A stretch of 64,000 nt of DNA. Source: Cladorhizidae sp. MBARI D1340-BT2. Its lineage: Eukaryota; Porifera; Demospongiae; Poecilosclerida; Cladorhizidae. Shown in pieces: positions 22,636-34,145 of this stretch (positions are counted from its first letter, which is position 1; each line of letters opens with the position of its first letter). The stretch spans positions 62,001-126,000 of the forward strand of contig JAQNBH010000136.1 of assembly GCA_028752905.1 (NCBI GenBank), written 5' to 3'. The position numbers were made by a program, and so were the translations under genes. A model generated the notes under the pieces. That model was not told the origin of the DNA. It saw only the letters and a list, made by a program, of their open reading frames with translations, and searched no databases.

Positions 22636-23588
22636 GAGCTTGTAAATTAATGACAAAAAGTAGCAAAGGACACAGGAAGTGTGCAGTACTGGAGGCCTGG
22701 TTGGTGTAGATATATATACTTCCTGCTCAAGATGAAGGAACTTGTGTCTGGTATTATTTGGGTGGAGATACTTTGTCTTCATCGTTGGAACTGTTTGTTG
22801 GTCACACATCAGGGTTCCACTGTTGGGGGTGAGGCTGGGGGAGGGTGCGTTGCTTACGTTTGTTTGTAGGTCCTCATAATGAGTCTTGGGGGTGGGGGAG
22901 GGGGAGGGGATGTTGGTATTAGAGGGCATTCCTAATGGATCTTGTAGACTGAAGAAGTGTAAATTGTTATTGCTTGTGGCAGAGATTGTGATGATGTAAT
23001 AGTAACCAGGCCAACTATGATTAATGCATTTCTATTGGATACTTGACTGGCTCCGCAGAGTTTGGAGATGGAGGAGTTGGATTCTTCAGATGTGGTGTTT
23101 AGTTACCCTATACTACACACACACCTCTGGTCCCCATGTCTATCCCTATGGCAACGTCCTCTACCTAACTGGCAGGGAGTGCAACTAATCGAACAAGCGG
23201 ACATGAAATGATGGGCGGAGTTTCACTCTCTAGGACCCACCTCACTGAGTAAGTATAACTGTGGGTATGGGTGGAGAGAGATGGAATATAATATATAGCC
23301 AGCACTGGACAATGTTCAGAGTATGAGCATACTAAATCTCTTATTCAGCAATGCCATGAAAATTTCAAAAATGATCCGTTCTACGTGTAAATAAGCTCAA
23401 CATTTAATTAGCAAGCCACTTTTCTGTGTAGTGGCCTAGTGGAGATGGTTGAAGTTTGTGGCACTAATTGTTCCTCTTTACACAGAGAGAAGCCTCGGAG
23501 GCAAACACCTGCTCTTAGCCCAAGATTTGCCCTGTGGGCAGCTTACTTTGTCGTAACCTGGCTTCCAGCTGCACCTTCATAAGCCTGA
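22636..23588. other. Unique sequence without a recognised gene
   Basis: About 950 bp between two minisatellites. A minus-strand open frame of 109 codons (22600-22929) runs into the 45-bp array and has no recognisable domain; I do not call it a gene. The only notable element is a G-run cluster at 22888-22909. Confidence 0.7.
22888..22909 (+). other. G-quadruplex-type motif
   Basis: Four G runs with one-base loops (G5-T-G5-A-G5-A-G4). Short loops and long runs predict a stable parallel quadruplex. It is a sequence match only. Confidence 0.7.
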
Positions 23589-24320
23589 AGCTGCACCATC
23601 ACAAGCTCTCTCCATTCTTTAAGTACAGCTGCACCTTCACAAGCTCTCTCCATTCTTTAAGTACAGCTGCACCTTCACAAGCTCTCTCCATTCTTTAAGT
23701 ACAGCTGCACCTTCACAAGCTCTCTCCATTCTTTAAGTACAGCTGCACCTTCACAAGCTCTCTCCATTCTTTAAGTACAGCTGCACCTTCACAAGCTCTC
23801 TCCATTCTTTAAGTACAGCTGCACCTTCACAAGCTCTCTCCATTCTTTAAGTACAGCTGCACCTTCACAAGCTCTCTCCATTCTTTAAGTACAGCTGTAC
23901 CTTCACAAGCTCTCTCCATTCTTTAAGTACAGCTGCACCTTCACAAGCTCTCTCCATTCTTTAAGTACAGCTGCACCTTCACAAGCTCTCTCCATTCTTT
24001 AAGGACAGCTGCACCCTCACAAGCTCTCTCCATTCTTTAAGTACAGCTGCACCTTCACAAGCTCTCTCCATTCTTTAAGTACAGCTGCACCCTCACAAGC
24101 TCTCTCCATTCATTAAGTACAGCTGCACCTTCACAAGCTCTCTCCATTCTTTAAGTATAGCTGCACCTTCACAAGCTCTCTCCATTCTTTAAGTACAGCT
24201 GCACCTTCACAAGCTCTCTCCATTCTTTAAGTACAGCTGCACCTTCACAAGCTCTCTCCATTCTTTAAGTACAGCTGCACCTTCACAAGCTCTCTCCATT
24301 CTTTAAGTACAGCTGCACCC
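23589..24320. repeat. 38-bp minisatellite
   Basis: About 19 copies of a 38-bp unit containing AGCTGCACCTTCACAAGC, TCTCTCCATTC and TTTAAGTAC. Copies are nearly identical, with single changes such as TGTACC, AAGGAC, CATTAAG and AAGTATAG. The unit length is not a multiple of three. Confidence 0.95.
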
Positions 24321-24338
24321 TATTACAAGCTTACACTT

Positions 24339-24459
24339 CTGTAGGCTACCACTTATATACCTGACATGTCAGCTGTGGCACTGCATGTATCCAATAGCTC
24401 TGTAGGCTACCACTTATATACCTGACATGTCAGCTGTGGCACTGCATGTATCCAATAGC
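24339..24459. repeat. 61-bp direct duplication with an internal palindrome
   Basis: 24339-24399 is repeated at 24400-24459 almost exactly (starting CTGTAGGCTACCACTTATA). Each copy contains the perfect 12-bp palindrome CTGACATGTCAG. Confidence 0.9.
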
Positions 24460-24520
24460 GAAGAGGAGGTTGACTTTGGCTTAAGGAGTTGCTCACTTCT
24501 TCAGAGAAAGCTCATCTTCA

Positions 24521-25035
24521 ACAATGACTAGGGTTAGGGCTTGGACAATGACTAGGGTTAGGGCTTGGACAATGACTAGGAGTAGGGCTTGGAAATTACT
24601 AGGATAACTGCTTAGACAGTGACTACGGTGAGTGGTTGGACATTGACTAGGGTTAGTGCCTGGAAAATGACTAGGATTATGGTCTGGACAATGACTATGG
24701 TTAGGCCTTGGACCATGAATAGTGTTACTGTAGACTTTGTCCAATGATTGACCCAATCAATGGACAATGACTAGGGTTAAGGTTTGGAATAGGACTAGTG
24801 TTAAGTTTATACTGTACAGTTTGACTAGGATTTGGGACTGGGCAATAACTAGGGATACATGTACATGTATGAAGGTCTTGGACCATGCATAGGGCCTAGC
24901 TTTAAACGAGCTTGGACAAAGACTACGATTAGGGACTGGATAATGACTTTGGTTAGTGCTAGGCCTTGAACAGGTTAGTGCCTTGACAATGACTAGGGTT
25001 AGGGGTTGGACATTGACTATGGTTAGAGGTTAGGG
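24521..25035. repeat. Decayed TTAGGG-type 24-bp repeats
   Basis: Three near-consensus starts (ACAATGACTAGGGTTAGGG...) fade into increasingly altered copies (for example GACTACGGTGAGTGGTTGG and GACTAGGATTTGGGACTGG). This looks like an old, no longer homogenised edge of the 25831-31735 array. Confidence 0.85.
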
Positions 25036-25278
25036 TATAAAGAAACAAAGCTGCCTGAGCCTGTAGCAAGGAAGGTAGGCTGGTAAAGAAACAAAGCTGC
25101 TGCTTGAGTTATAGCTACCAACTGTTAGCCATTCCCCAAATACATACAATATCTAGCCTGCAAGTACCGCAAAAATTATTTTAGCAGCTGGCATTGAGGA
25201 ATTTACAAGATCTGTTAAGGAGTATCTAATTCACTCAGTTACCTTTCTGTGTGCTACATGCATCCCTTTTAGGGAAGA
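25036..25278. other. Unique spacer
   Basis: Contains a short direct repeat (AAAGAAACAAAGCTGC near 25043 and 25085). No gene is seen. Confidence 0.6.
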
Positions 25279-25694
25279 ACTGGTGAATATGAATCTATAT
25301 CCCTGCTGTCAACTCTAGTACACCAGCTGGTGAATATGAATCTATATCCCTGCTGTCAACTCTAGTACACCAGTTGGTGAATATGAATCTATATCCCTGC
25401 TGTCAACTCTAGTACACCAGTTGGTGAATATGAATCTATATCCCTGCTGTCAACTCTAGTACACCAGTTGGTGAATATGAATCTACATCCCTGCTGTCAA
25501 CTCTAGTACACCAGCTGGTGAATATGAATCTATATCCCTGCTGTCAACTCTAGTACACCAGCTGGTGAATATGAATCTACATCCCTGCTGTCAACTCTAG
25601 TACACCAGCTGGTGAATATGAATCTACATCCCTGCTGTCAACTCTAGTACACCAGTTGGTGAATATGAATCCACATCCCTGCTGTCAACTTTAG
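25279..25694. repeat. 47-bp minisatellite
   Basis: About nine copies of a 47-bp unit with TGGTGAATATGAATCTA, CATCCCTGCTGTCAACTC and TAGTACACCAG. The last copy decays into unique sequence. 25695-25830 then holds a short non-repetitive spacer without a gene. Confidence 0.93.
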
Positions 25695-25830
25695 TAGGGC
25701 ATCTGGGGAGTGGGGAAGTTAGATGCAGCAATGTTTGGCTATACTTTACTAGAGCAGCTGGGGAGAGCAAGATCTTGTGAAGTGTGTTATTGTTAGGACT
25801 TGTGTAGGACCTAGTTTAGGGCTTTGACAG

Positions 25831-28800
25831 ACGTTGGACAATGACTAGGGTTAGGGCTTGGATAATGACTAGGGTTAGGGCTTGGACAATGACTAGGGTT
25901 AGGGCTTTGACATAAGGTTTAGGGCTTGGACAATGACTAGGGTTAGGGCTTGGATAATGACTAGGGTTAGGGCTTGGACAATGACTAGGGTTAAGGCTTG
26001 GATAATGACTAGGGTTAGGGCTTGGATAATGACTAGGGTTAGGGCTTGGACAATGACTAGGGTTAGGGCTTGGACAATGACTAGGGTTAGGGCTTGGATA
26101 ATGACTAGGGTTAGGGCTTGGACAATGACTAGGGTTAAGGCTTGGATAATGACTAGGGTTAGGGCTTGGATAATGACTAGGGTTAGGGCTTGGGCAATGA
26201 CTAGGGTTAGGGCTTGGGCAATGACTAGGGTTAGGGCTTGGACAATGACTAGGGTTAGGGCTTGGACAATGACTAGGGTTAGGGCTTGGACAATGACTAG
26301 GGTTAGGGCTTGGACAATGACTAGGGTTAAGGCTTGGATAATGACTAGGGTTAGGGCTTGGATAATGACTAGGGTTAGGGCTTGGACAATGACTAGGGTT
26401 AAGGCTTGGATAATGACTAGGGTTAGGGCTTGGATAATGACTAGGGTTAGGGCTTGGACAATGACTAGGGTTAGGGCTTGGGCAATGACTAGGGTTAGGG
26501 CTTGGACAATGACTAGGGTTAGGGCTTGGACAATGACTAGGGTTAGGGCTTGGACAATGACTAGGGTTAGGGCTTGGACAATGACTAGGGTTAAGGCTTG
26601 GATAATGACTAGGGTTAGGGCTTGGATAATGACTAGGGTTAGGGCTTGGACAATGACTAGGGTTAAGGCTTGGATAATGACTAGGGTTAGGGCTTGGATA
26701 ATGACTAGGGTTAGGGCTTGGACAATGACTAGGGTTAGGGCTTGGGCAATGACTAGGGTTAGGGCTTGGACCATGACTAGGGTTAGGGCTTGGATAATGA
26801 CTAGGGTTAGGGCTTGGACAATGACTAGGGTTAAGGCTTGGATAATGACTAGGGTTAGGGCTTGGATAATGACTAGGGTTAGGGCTTGGACAATGACTAG
26901 GGTTAGGGCTTGGACAATGACTAGGGTTAGGGCTTGGATAATGACTAGGGTTAGGGCTTGGACAATGACTAGGGTTAAGGCTTGGATAATGACTAGGGTT
27001 AGGGCTTGGATAATGACTAGGGTTAGGGCTTGGACAATGACTAGGGTTAGGGCTTGGGCAATGACTAGGGTTAGGGCTTGGACAATGACTAGGGTTAGGG
27101 CTTGGACAATGACTAGGGTTAGGGCTTGGACAATGACTAGGGTTAGGGCTTGGACAATGACTAGGGTTAAGGCTTGGATAATGACTAGGGTTAGGGCTTG
27201 GATAATGACTAGGGTTAGGGCTTGGACAATGACTAGGGTTAAGGCTTGGATAATGACTAGGGTTAGGGCTTGGATAATGACTAGGGTTAGGGCTTGGACA
27301 ATGACTAGGGTTAGGGCTTGGGCAATGACTAGGGTTAGGGCTTGGACAATGACTAGGGTTAGGGCTTGGACAATGACTAGGGTTAGGGCTTGGACAATGA
27401 CTAGGGTTAGGGCTTGGACAATGACTAGGGTTAAGGCTTGGATAATGACTAGGGTTAGGGCTTGGATAATGACTAGGGTTAGGGCTTGGACAATGACTAG
27501 GGTTAAGGCTTGGATAATGACTAGGGTTAGGGCTTGGATAATGACTAGGGTTAGGGCTTGGACAATGACTAGGGTTAGGGCTTGGACAATGACTAGGGTT
27601 AGGGCTTGGATAATGACTAGGGTTAGGGCTTGGACAATGACTAGGGTTAAGGCTTGGATAATGACTAGGGTTAGGGCTTGGATAATGACTAGGGTTAGGG
27701 CTTGGGCAATGACTAGGGTTAGGGCTTGGGCAATGACTAGGGTTAGGGCTTGGACAATGACTAGGGTTAGGGCTTGGACAATGACTAGGGTTAGGGCTTG
27801 GACAATGACTAGGGTTAGGGCTTGGACAATGACTAGGGTTAAGGCTTGGATAATGACTAGGGTTAGGGCTTGGATAATGACTAGGGTTAGGGCTTGGACA
27901 ATGACTAGGGTTAAGGCTTGGATAATGACTAGGGTTAGGGCTTGGATAATGACTAGGGTTAGGGCTTGGACAATGACTAGGGTTAGGGCTTGGGCAATGA
28001 CTAGGGTTAGGGCTTGGACAATGACTAGGGTTAGGGCTTGGACAATGACTAGGGTTAGGGCTTGGACAATGACTAGGGTTAGGGCTTGGACAATGACTAG
28101 GGTTAAGGCTTTGATAATGACTAGGGTTAGGGCTTGGATAATGACTAGGGTTAGGGCTTGGACAATGACTAGGGTTAAGGCTTGGATAATGACTAGGGTT
28201 AGGGCTTGGATAATGACTAGGGTTAGGGCTTGGACAATGACTAGGGTTAGGGCTTGGGCAATGACTAGGGTTAGGGCTTGGACCATGACTAGGGTTAGGG
28301 CTTGGATAATGACTAGGGTTAGGGCTTGGACAATGACTAGGGTTAAGGCTTGGATAATGACTAGGGTTAGGGCTTGGATAATGACTAGGGTTAGGGCTTG
28401 GACAATGACTAGGGTTAGGGCTTGGACAATGACTAGGGTTAGGGCTTGGATAATGACTAGGGTTAGGGCTTGGACAATGACTAGGGTTAAGGCTTGGATA
28501 ATGACTAGGGTTAGGGCTTGGATAATGACTAGGGTTAGGGCTTGGACAATGACTAGGGTTAGGGCTTGGGCAACGACTAGGGTTAGGGCTTGGACAATGA
28601 CTAGGGTTAGGGCTTGGACAATGACTAGGGTTAGGGCTTGGACAATGACTAGGGTTAGGGCTTGGACAATGACTAGGGTTAAGGCTTGGATAATGACTAG
28701 GGTTAGGGCTTGGATAATGACTAGGGTTAGGGCTTGGACAATGACTAGGGTTAAGGCTTGGATAATGACTAGGGTTAGGGCTTGGATAATGACTAGGGTT

Positions 28801-31735
28801 AGGGCTTGGACAATGACTAGGGTTAGGGCTTGGGCAATGACTAGGGTTAGGGCTTGGACAATGACTAGGGTTAGGGCTTGGACAATGACTAGGGTTAGGG
28901 CTTGGACAATGACTAGGGTTAGGGCTTGGACAATGACTAGGGTTAAGGCTTGGATAATGACTAGGGTTAGGGCTTGGATAATGACTAGGGTTAGGGCTTG
29001 GACAATGACTAGGGTTAAGGCTTGGATAATGACTAGGGTTAGGGCTTGGATAATGACTAGGGTTAGGGCTTGGACAATGACTAGGGTTAGGGCTTGGGCA
29101 ATGACTAGGGTTAGGGCTTGGACAATGACTAGGGTTAAGGCTTGGATAATGACTAGGGTTAGGGCTTGGATAATGACTAGGGTTAGGGCTTGGACAATGA
29201 CTAGGGTTAGGGCTTGGGCAATGACTAGGGTTAGGGCTTGGACAATGACTAGGGTTAGGGCTTGGACAATGACTAGGGTTAGGGCTTGGACAATGACTAG
29301 GGTTAGGGCTTGGACAATGACTAGGGTTAAGGCTTGGATAAAGACTAGGGTTAGGGCTTGAATGACTAGGGTTAGGGCTTGGACAATGACTAGGGTTAAG
29401 GCTTGGATAATGACTAGGGTTAGGGCTTGGATAATGACTAGGGTTAGGGCTTGGACAATGACTAGGGTTAGGGCTTGGGCAATGACTAGGGTTAGGGCTT
29501 GGACAATGACTAGGGTTAGGGCTTGGACAATGACTAGGGTTAGGGCTTGGACAATGACTAGGGTTAGGGCTTGGACAATGACTAGGGTTAAGGCTTGGAC
29601 AATGACTAGGGTTAGGGCTTGGATAATGACTAGGGTTAGGGCTTGGACAATGACTAGGGTTAAGGCTTGGATAATGACTAGGGTTAGGGCTTGGATAATG
29701 ACTAGGGTTAGGGCTTGGACAATGACTAGGGTTAGGGCTTGGGCAATGACTAGGGTTAGGGCTTGGACAATGACTAGGGTTAAGGCTTGGATAATGACTA
29801 GGGTTAGGGCTTGGATAATGACAAGGGTTAGGGCTTGGACAATGACTAGGGTTAGGGCTTGGGCAATGACTAGGGTTAGGGCTTGGACAATGACTAGGGT
29901 TAAGGCTTGGATAATGACTAGGGTTAGGGCTTGGATAATGACTAGGGTTAGGGCTTGGACAATGACTAGGGTTAGGGCTTGGGCAATGACTAGGGTTAGG
30001 GCTTGGACAATGACTAGGGTTAGGGCTTGGACAATGACTAGGGTTAGGGCTTGGACAATGACTAGGGTTAGGGCTTGGACAATGACTAGGGTTAAGGCTT
30101 GGATAATGACTAGGGTTAGGGCTTGGATAATGACTAGGGTTAGGGCTTGGACAATGACTAGGGTTAAGGCTTGGATAATGACTAGGGTTAGGGCTTGGAT
30201 AATGACTAGGGTTAGGGCTTGGACAATGACTAGGGTTAGGGCTTGGGCAATGACTAGGGTTAGGGCTTGGACAATGACTAGGGTTAGGGCTTGGACAATG
30301 ACTAGGGTTAGGGCTTGGACAATGACTAGGGTTAGGGCTTGGACAATGACTAGGGTTAGGGCTTGGACAATGACTAGGGTTAGGGCTTGGACAATGACTA
30401 GGGTTAAGGCTTGGACCATGACTAGGGTTAGGGCTTGGACAATGACAAGGGTTAGGGCTTGGACAATGACTAGGGTTAGGGCTTGGACAATGACTAGGGT
30501 TAGGGCTTGGACAATGACTAGGGTTAGGGCTTGGACAATGACTAGGGTTAGGGCTTGGACAATGACTAGAGTCAGGGCTTGGACCATGACTAGGGTTAGG
30601 GCTTGGACAATGACTAGGGTTAGGGCTTGGACAATGACTAGGGTTATGGCTTGGACAATGATTAGGGTTAGGGCTTGGACAATGACTAGGGTTAGGGCTT
30701 GGACAATGACTAGGGTTAGGGCTTGGACAATGACTAGGGTTAGGGCTTGGACAATGACTAGGGTTAGGGCTTGGACAATGACTAGGGTTAGGGCTTGGAC
30801 AATGACTAGGGTTAGGGCTTGGACAATGACTAGAGTCAGGGCTTGGACCATGACTAGGGTTAGGGCTTGGACAATGACTAGGGTTAGGGCTTGGACAATG
30901 ACTAGGGTTATGGCTTGGACAATGATTAGGGTTAGGGCTTGGACAATGACTAGAGTTATGGCTTGGACAATGACTAGGGTTAGGGCTTGGACAATGACTA
31001 GGGTTAGGGCTTGGACAATGACTAGGGTTAGTGCTTGGACCATGACTAGAGTCAGGGCTTGGACCATGACTAGGGTTAGGGCTTGGACAATGACTAGGGT
31101 TAGGGCTTGGACAATGACTAGGGTTATGGCTTGGACAATGATTAGGGTTAGGGCTTGGACAATGCCTAGAGTTAGGGCTTGGACCATGACTAGGGTTAGG
31201 GCTTGGACAATGACTAGGGTTAGGGCTTGGACCATGACTAGGGTTAGGGCTTGGACAATGACTAGGGTTAGTGCTTGGACAATGACTAGGTTTAGGGCTT
31301 GGACAATGACTAGGGTTAGGGCTTGGACAATGACTAGGCTTAGGGCTTGGACAATGACTATGGTTAGGGCTTGGACCATGCTAGAGTTAGGGCTTGGACA
31401 ATGACTAGGGTTAGGGCTTGCAATGACTAGGGTTAGGGCTTGGACAATGACTAGGTTTAGAGCTTGGACAATGACTAGGATTAGGGCTTGGACAATGACT
31501 AGGTTAAAGGCTTGGACAATGACTAGGGTTAGGGCTTGGACAATGACTAGGGTTAGGGCTTGGAACAATGACTAGGATTAGGGCTTGGACAATGACTAGG
31601 TTTAGGGCTTGGACAATGACTAGGGTTAGGGCTTGGACAATGACTAGGATTAGGGCTTGGACAATGACTAGAGTTAGGGCTTGGACAATAACTAGTTAGG
31701 GCCTGGACAATGACTAGGGTTAGGGCTTGGAGAAT
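25831..31735. repeat. 24-bp minisatellite with CTAGGGTTAGGG core
   Basis: About 245 copies of a 24-bp unit, GACTAGGGTTAGGGCTTGG plus a variable ACAAT, ATAAT, GCAAT or ACCAT ending. Each unit carries the animal telomere hexamer TTAGGG in a CTAGGGTTAGGG core, but no uninterrupted (TTAGGG)n tract occurs. Variants alternate in a regular 11-unit, 264-bp higher-order repeat (for example GGGCAATG at about 26481 and 26745, and at 27057 and 27321). From about 30350 rightwards units become uniform, and from 31380 they degrade. Because 24 is a multiple of three, frames stay open for thousands of bases on both strands, encoding only eight-residue repeats. The long minus-strand frame starts at a TTG. I do not call these genes. 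Confidence 0.96.
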
Positions 31736-32240
31736 TGACTCCGGGACTTATTGGAACAGATGGGTGTTTATGTGAGAATGTGTGTGTGTGTGGTGTGTGT
31801 GTTCACAGGTTGTATGGGGCAGTAGCTATTGGTGCACTCACCCTGAAAGCCGTGGGCTACCATGAAAGTGCATATCTGTGCACACATTCATGCTGTGCTA
31901 GTGATTGATGTGCCACCTGCAGCCAGTGTAGAGTGCTTGCTGAGGGCAGTTTAGTTTGGCCCTACATGGTCATGTATTGGAGCTGCAGGTTGCCATGTGA
32001 AGTGGAGTCAGCCCTCACCTCTTGCTAGTAGCTACTTGCCAGCATCAAGTCTTGAGTAGCTATAAGCACTGGGACTGGTAGAGCTGCACAAACACTACAG
32101 ATGGGGCCAGCAGATTATAGATTATATGCTGTGAAGAGGGAGGGGTCTAAATTATATACTGACAAACATGACCATGTGGTTATGACTTGCCAGCTCCTAG
32201 ATTGCACACACTTCACTGTGTATATGCAGTATATTGTAGA

Positions 32241-32271
32241 GTGGCTGGAACATTGTTGATGTTCCAGCCAC
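32241..32271. other. Perfect 13-bp hairpin
   Basis: GTGGCTGGAACAT, loop TGTTG, ATGTTCCAGCCAC. The same perfect hairpin is kept at 55854-55884 in module C. It could fold in RNA or DNA; no function is known. Confidence 0.75.
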
Positions 32272-32770
32272 CCACACTTGCCCAAGTGCTTGACCACCTA
32301 CTTATGTTTGAGCTAATAATGACAGCACTTATTGTATGCGAGAGCCTCAGGTGCTAATTTCAATGCCTTGCACTAGCCAATTAGCAGCTAGAAAAACTTG
32401 GGCAGGTGGTTTGGAGTCCCCAACTTTGACTGCCTGTACCTTGCGGGTGCTTGTACCTATGCAACAGTTTTTAGTATCAAGAGAGAGCACCCAGAGAGAC
32501 CTATCTTTTCAGTTCTAGATCAAGGCCATACAGTGAAGTGTGCAGAATCTATGGAGGTCCAAAGTGGAAACCACAGTTGTTTCACACTTTGGTGCTATCC
32601 CACTTATTTATTTCTGGAGAGGTATGCAATGAAGTGGGCGGCTAAAAGTATCGTAACTCAAGAATGGTTGACAATAATGAGCTGAAGCTTGAAATGCAGT
32701 TAGTATAATAGTGAAGCTAGTGAATGGTGAAGGACAAAGATTATAATATATATAGTGGTCTACTCCACAT

Positions 32771-32880
32771 GGACAATGACTAGGGTTAGGGCTTGGACAA
32801 TGACTAGGGTTAGGGCTTGGAAGGTCAGGGCCAAGGGATTGGCTAGGGACAGGGCAATGGCTAGAGTTAGAGGTGATTGG
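32771..32880. repeat. Short TTAGGG-type block of module A
   Basis: Two 24-bp units (ACAATGACTAGGGTTAGGG...) followed by the flank AGGTCAGGGCCAAGGGATTGG. It is the counterpart of the large arrays at 42301-46588 (B) and 56397-57280 (C), and probably close to the unexpanded state. Confidence 0.85.
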
Positions 32881-33310
32881 GATTAAGGCAAGTATGTCCT
32901 CCATTCTTGATTCTTAAAATCTTATAGTATAGTCAATTGGGGTAAAAAAAACGTTTCCCTTAACTTTACCTTTTAAGAGCCAGAGTAAAGGATTTACTGA
33001 AAACACATGTGCCATCCTCTAGTACTTTACTATCAAATGATGACTAACATAAATAAAATATAATATCCTCTGTCTTATAATGAAATATTAATAAAAATAT
33101 GGTGGCTTTTTTTAACCCCATGAAAGTGGTAATGAAAGGTAATGAAAGGGATGAAAGGGGTAAAAAAACACCCACCCCTTAAAAAATATCCTAAAAGATA
33201 AAATCAAATGTAATTACTTCAATGTTTTATCAATTGAATATTTTTTCATTAAAATTTGTTCAAATAGTTCAGTAAATAGTAAAATAATGGTTTACAGTTG
33301 GTGCATTTTC

Positions 33311-33484
33311 TTAATTGAAAATGTTTATCACTTTTGCTTCACACTCGAACTTCAGCAGTGCATTCCCTCGACTAACTGTTTCCACTACTGGCTGAACAGG
33401 GCCATACATGCAACGATCCACTGCTACTATCTCCACATCTTCCTGCCTTGGCCAATCGTAGAAAATGCGTGTTGAGTCTGTGCT
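33311..33484 (-). pseudogene. 57-codon open relic, module A
   Basis: A stop-to-stop frame of 57 codons on the minus strand (stop TAA at 33313-33311). It contains IFYDWPRQEDVEIVAVD and ends KVINIFN. The same 57 codons remain open in modules B (47028-47201) and C (57710-57883) with a handful of substitutions and no indels. It looks like the last exon of a gene or transposon protein, but I do not recognise the family. A short upstream frame (33608-33372, with acidic SDDEDADPTSAEL) may be another piece; in B and C a one-base deletion breaks it. Protein identity is unknown. Confidence 0.4.
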
Positions 33485-33636
33485 TCACTCTCTTTTTTGG
33501 AAGGAAGGTCAATTCAGCTGAAGTGGGATCAGCATCTTCGTCATCACTGAAAACTTTTGATAAGTCCATGTACCATTGATAATCAATGACTAAAGTTGGT
33601 TTATTCATATTCAGTTACTCACATTATATATGTATA

Positions 33637-33774
33637 GGATATCCTATACAAAAGAGTCAGTTATGCGCCTATGTAACCTCCGAGTTTGCGGAAACCCCGA
33701 GGCGAAGCCGAGGAATGTAACAGCAAACGAGTAGGTTACACTGGCGCATAACCGACTCTTTTGTATAGGCTATC
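33637..33774. mobile_element. Small inverted-repeat element, MITE-like
   Basis: About 38-bp inverted arms (33643-33680 and 33731-33769; ACAAAAGAGTCAGTTATGCG against its complement) around a short centre with CCCCGAGGCGAAGCCGAGG. The left edge overlaps the perfect 20-bp palindrome TGTATAGGATATCCTATACA (33631-33650). The surrounding ~265 bp (about 33631-33895) is absent from the equivalent places in B (about 47345) and C (about 58025), where only a TA-rich tract is found. That presence/absence pattern supports an insertion. Confidence 0.7.
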
Positions 33775-34095
33775 TTACTTATGCTGCATTGCACACGCGC
33801 TAAACTACATGCGGTTAAAAGTGTAGGTTACGCGCCTATGTAACCTATAGTTATTAACCAATCAGATTAGCCACAGATCATGTGATGTGGTATAAATACT
33901 ATCATTCTGTCCATCAGAATGATATAGTCCATAATTATAGGTACCATTGACTAGGTGGTTTGGTTTATTCATATTCAAATAATTCATATTACTCATAATT
34001 ATGCTCTAACTCACAAATTAGCATGACTGGAGAAGGAAAAAATGAAAATATAGTACTTGAAAAAAAGACTAGAAAAAAATTGCAAAAAAACAGCT

Positions 34096-34145
34096 GGCTT
34101 TTTTTAACCCCGAGTGACCAAAAATATCTGGGATAAAAAAAAGCC
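34096..34145. other. T7-C4 hairpin, module A
   Basis: GGCTTTTTTTAACCCC at 34096-34111 faces its near-complement at 34130-34145. A matching hairpin is at about 47538-47584 in B, and a shortened one lies near 58144-58184 in C. Confidence 0.65.

Noticed and set aside
22600..22929. 109-codon minus-strand frame
   Set aside because: Half lies in unique sequence and the end runs into the 45-bp array. No domain, and low-complexity Pro/Ser start.
25899..31568. 1,889-codon minus-strand open frame
   Set aside because: Pure 8-residue repeat produced by a 24-bp unit without stops in that frame. It starts at TTG, and the opposite strand is equally open.
25831..31735. True telomere tract
   Set aside because: TTAGGG appears once per 24-bp unit and never as a contiguous run of hexamers. 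The array is flanked on both sides by other sequence.
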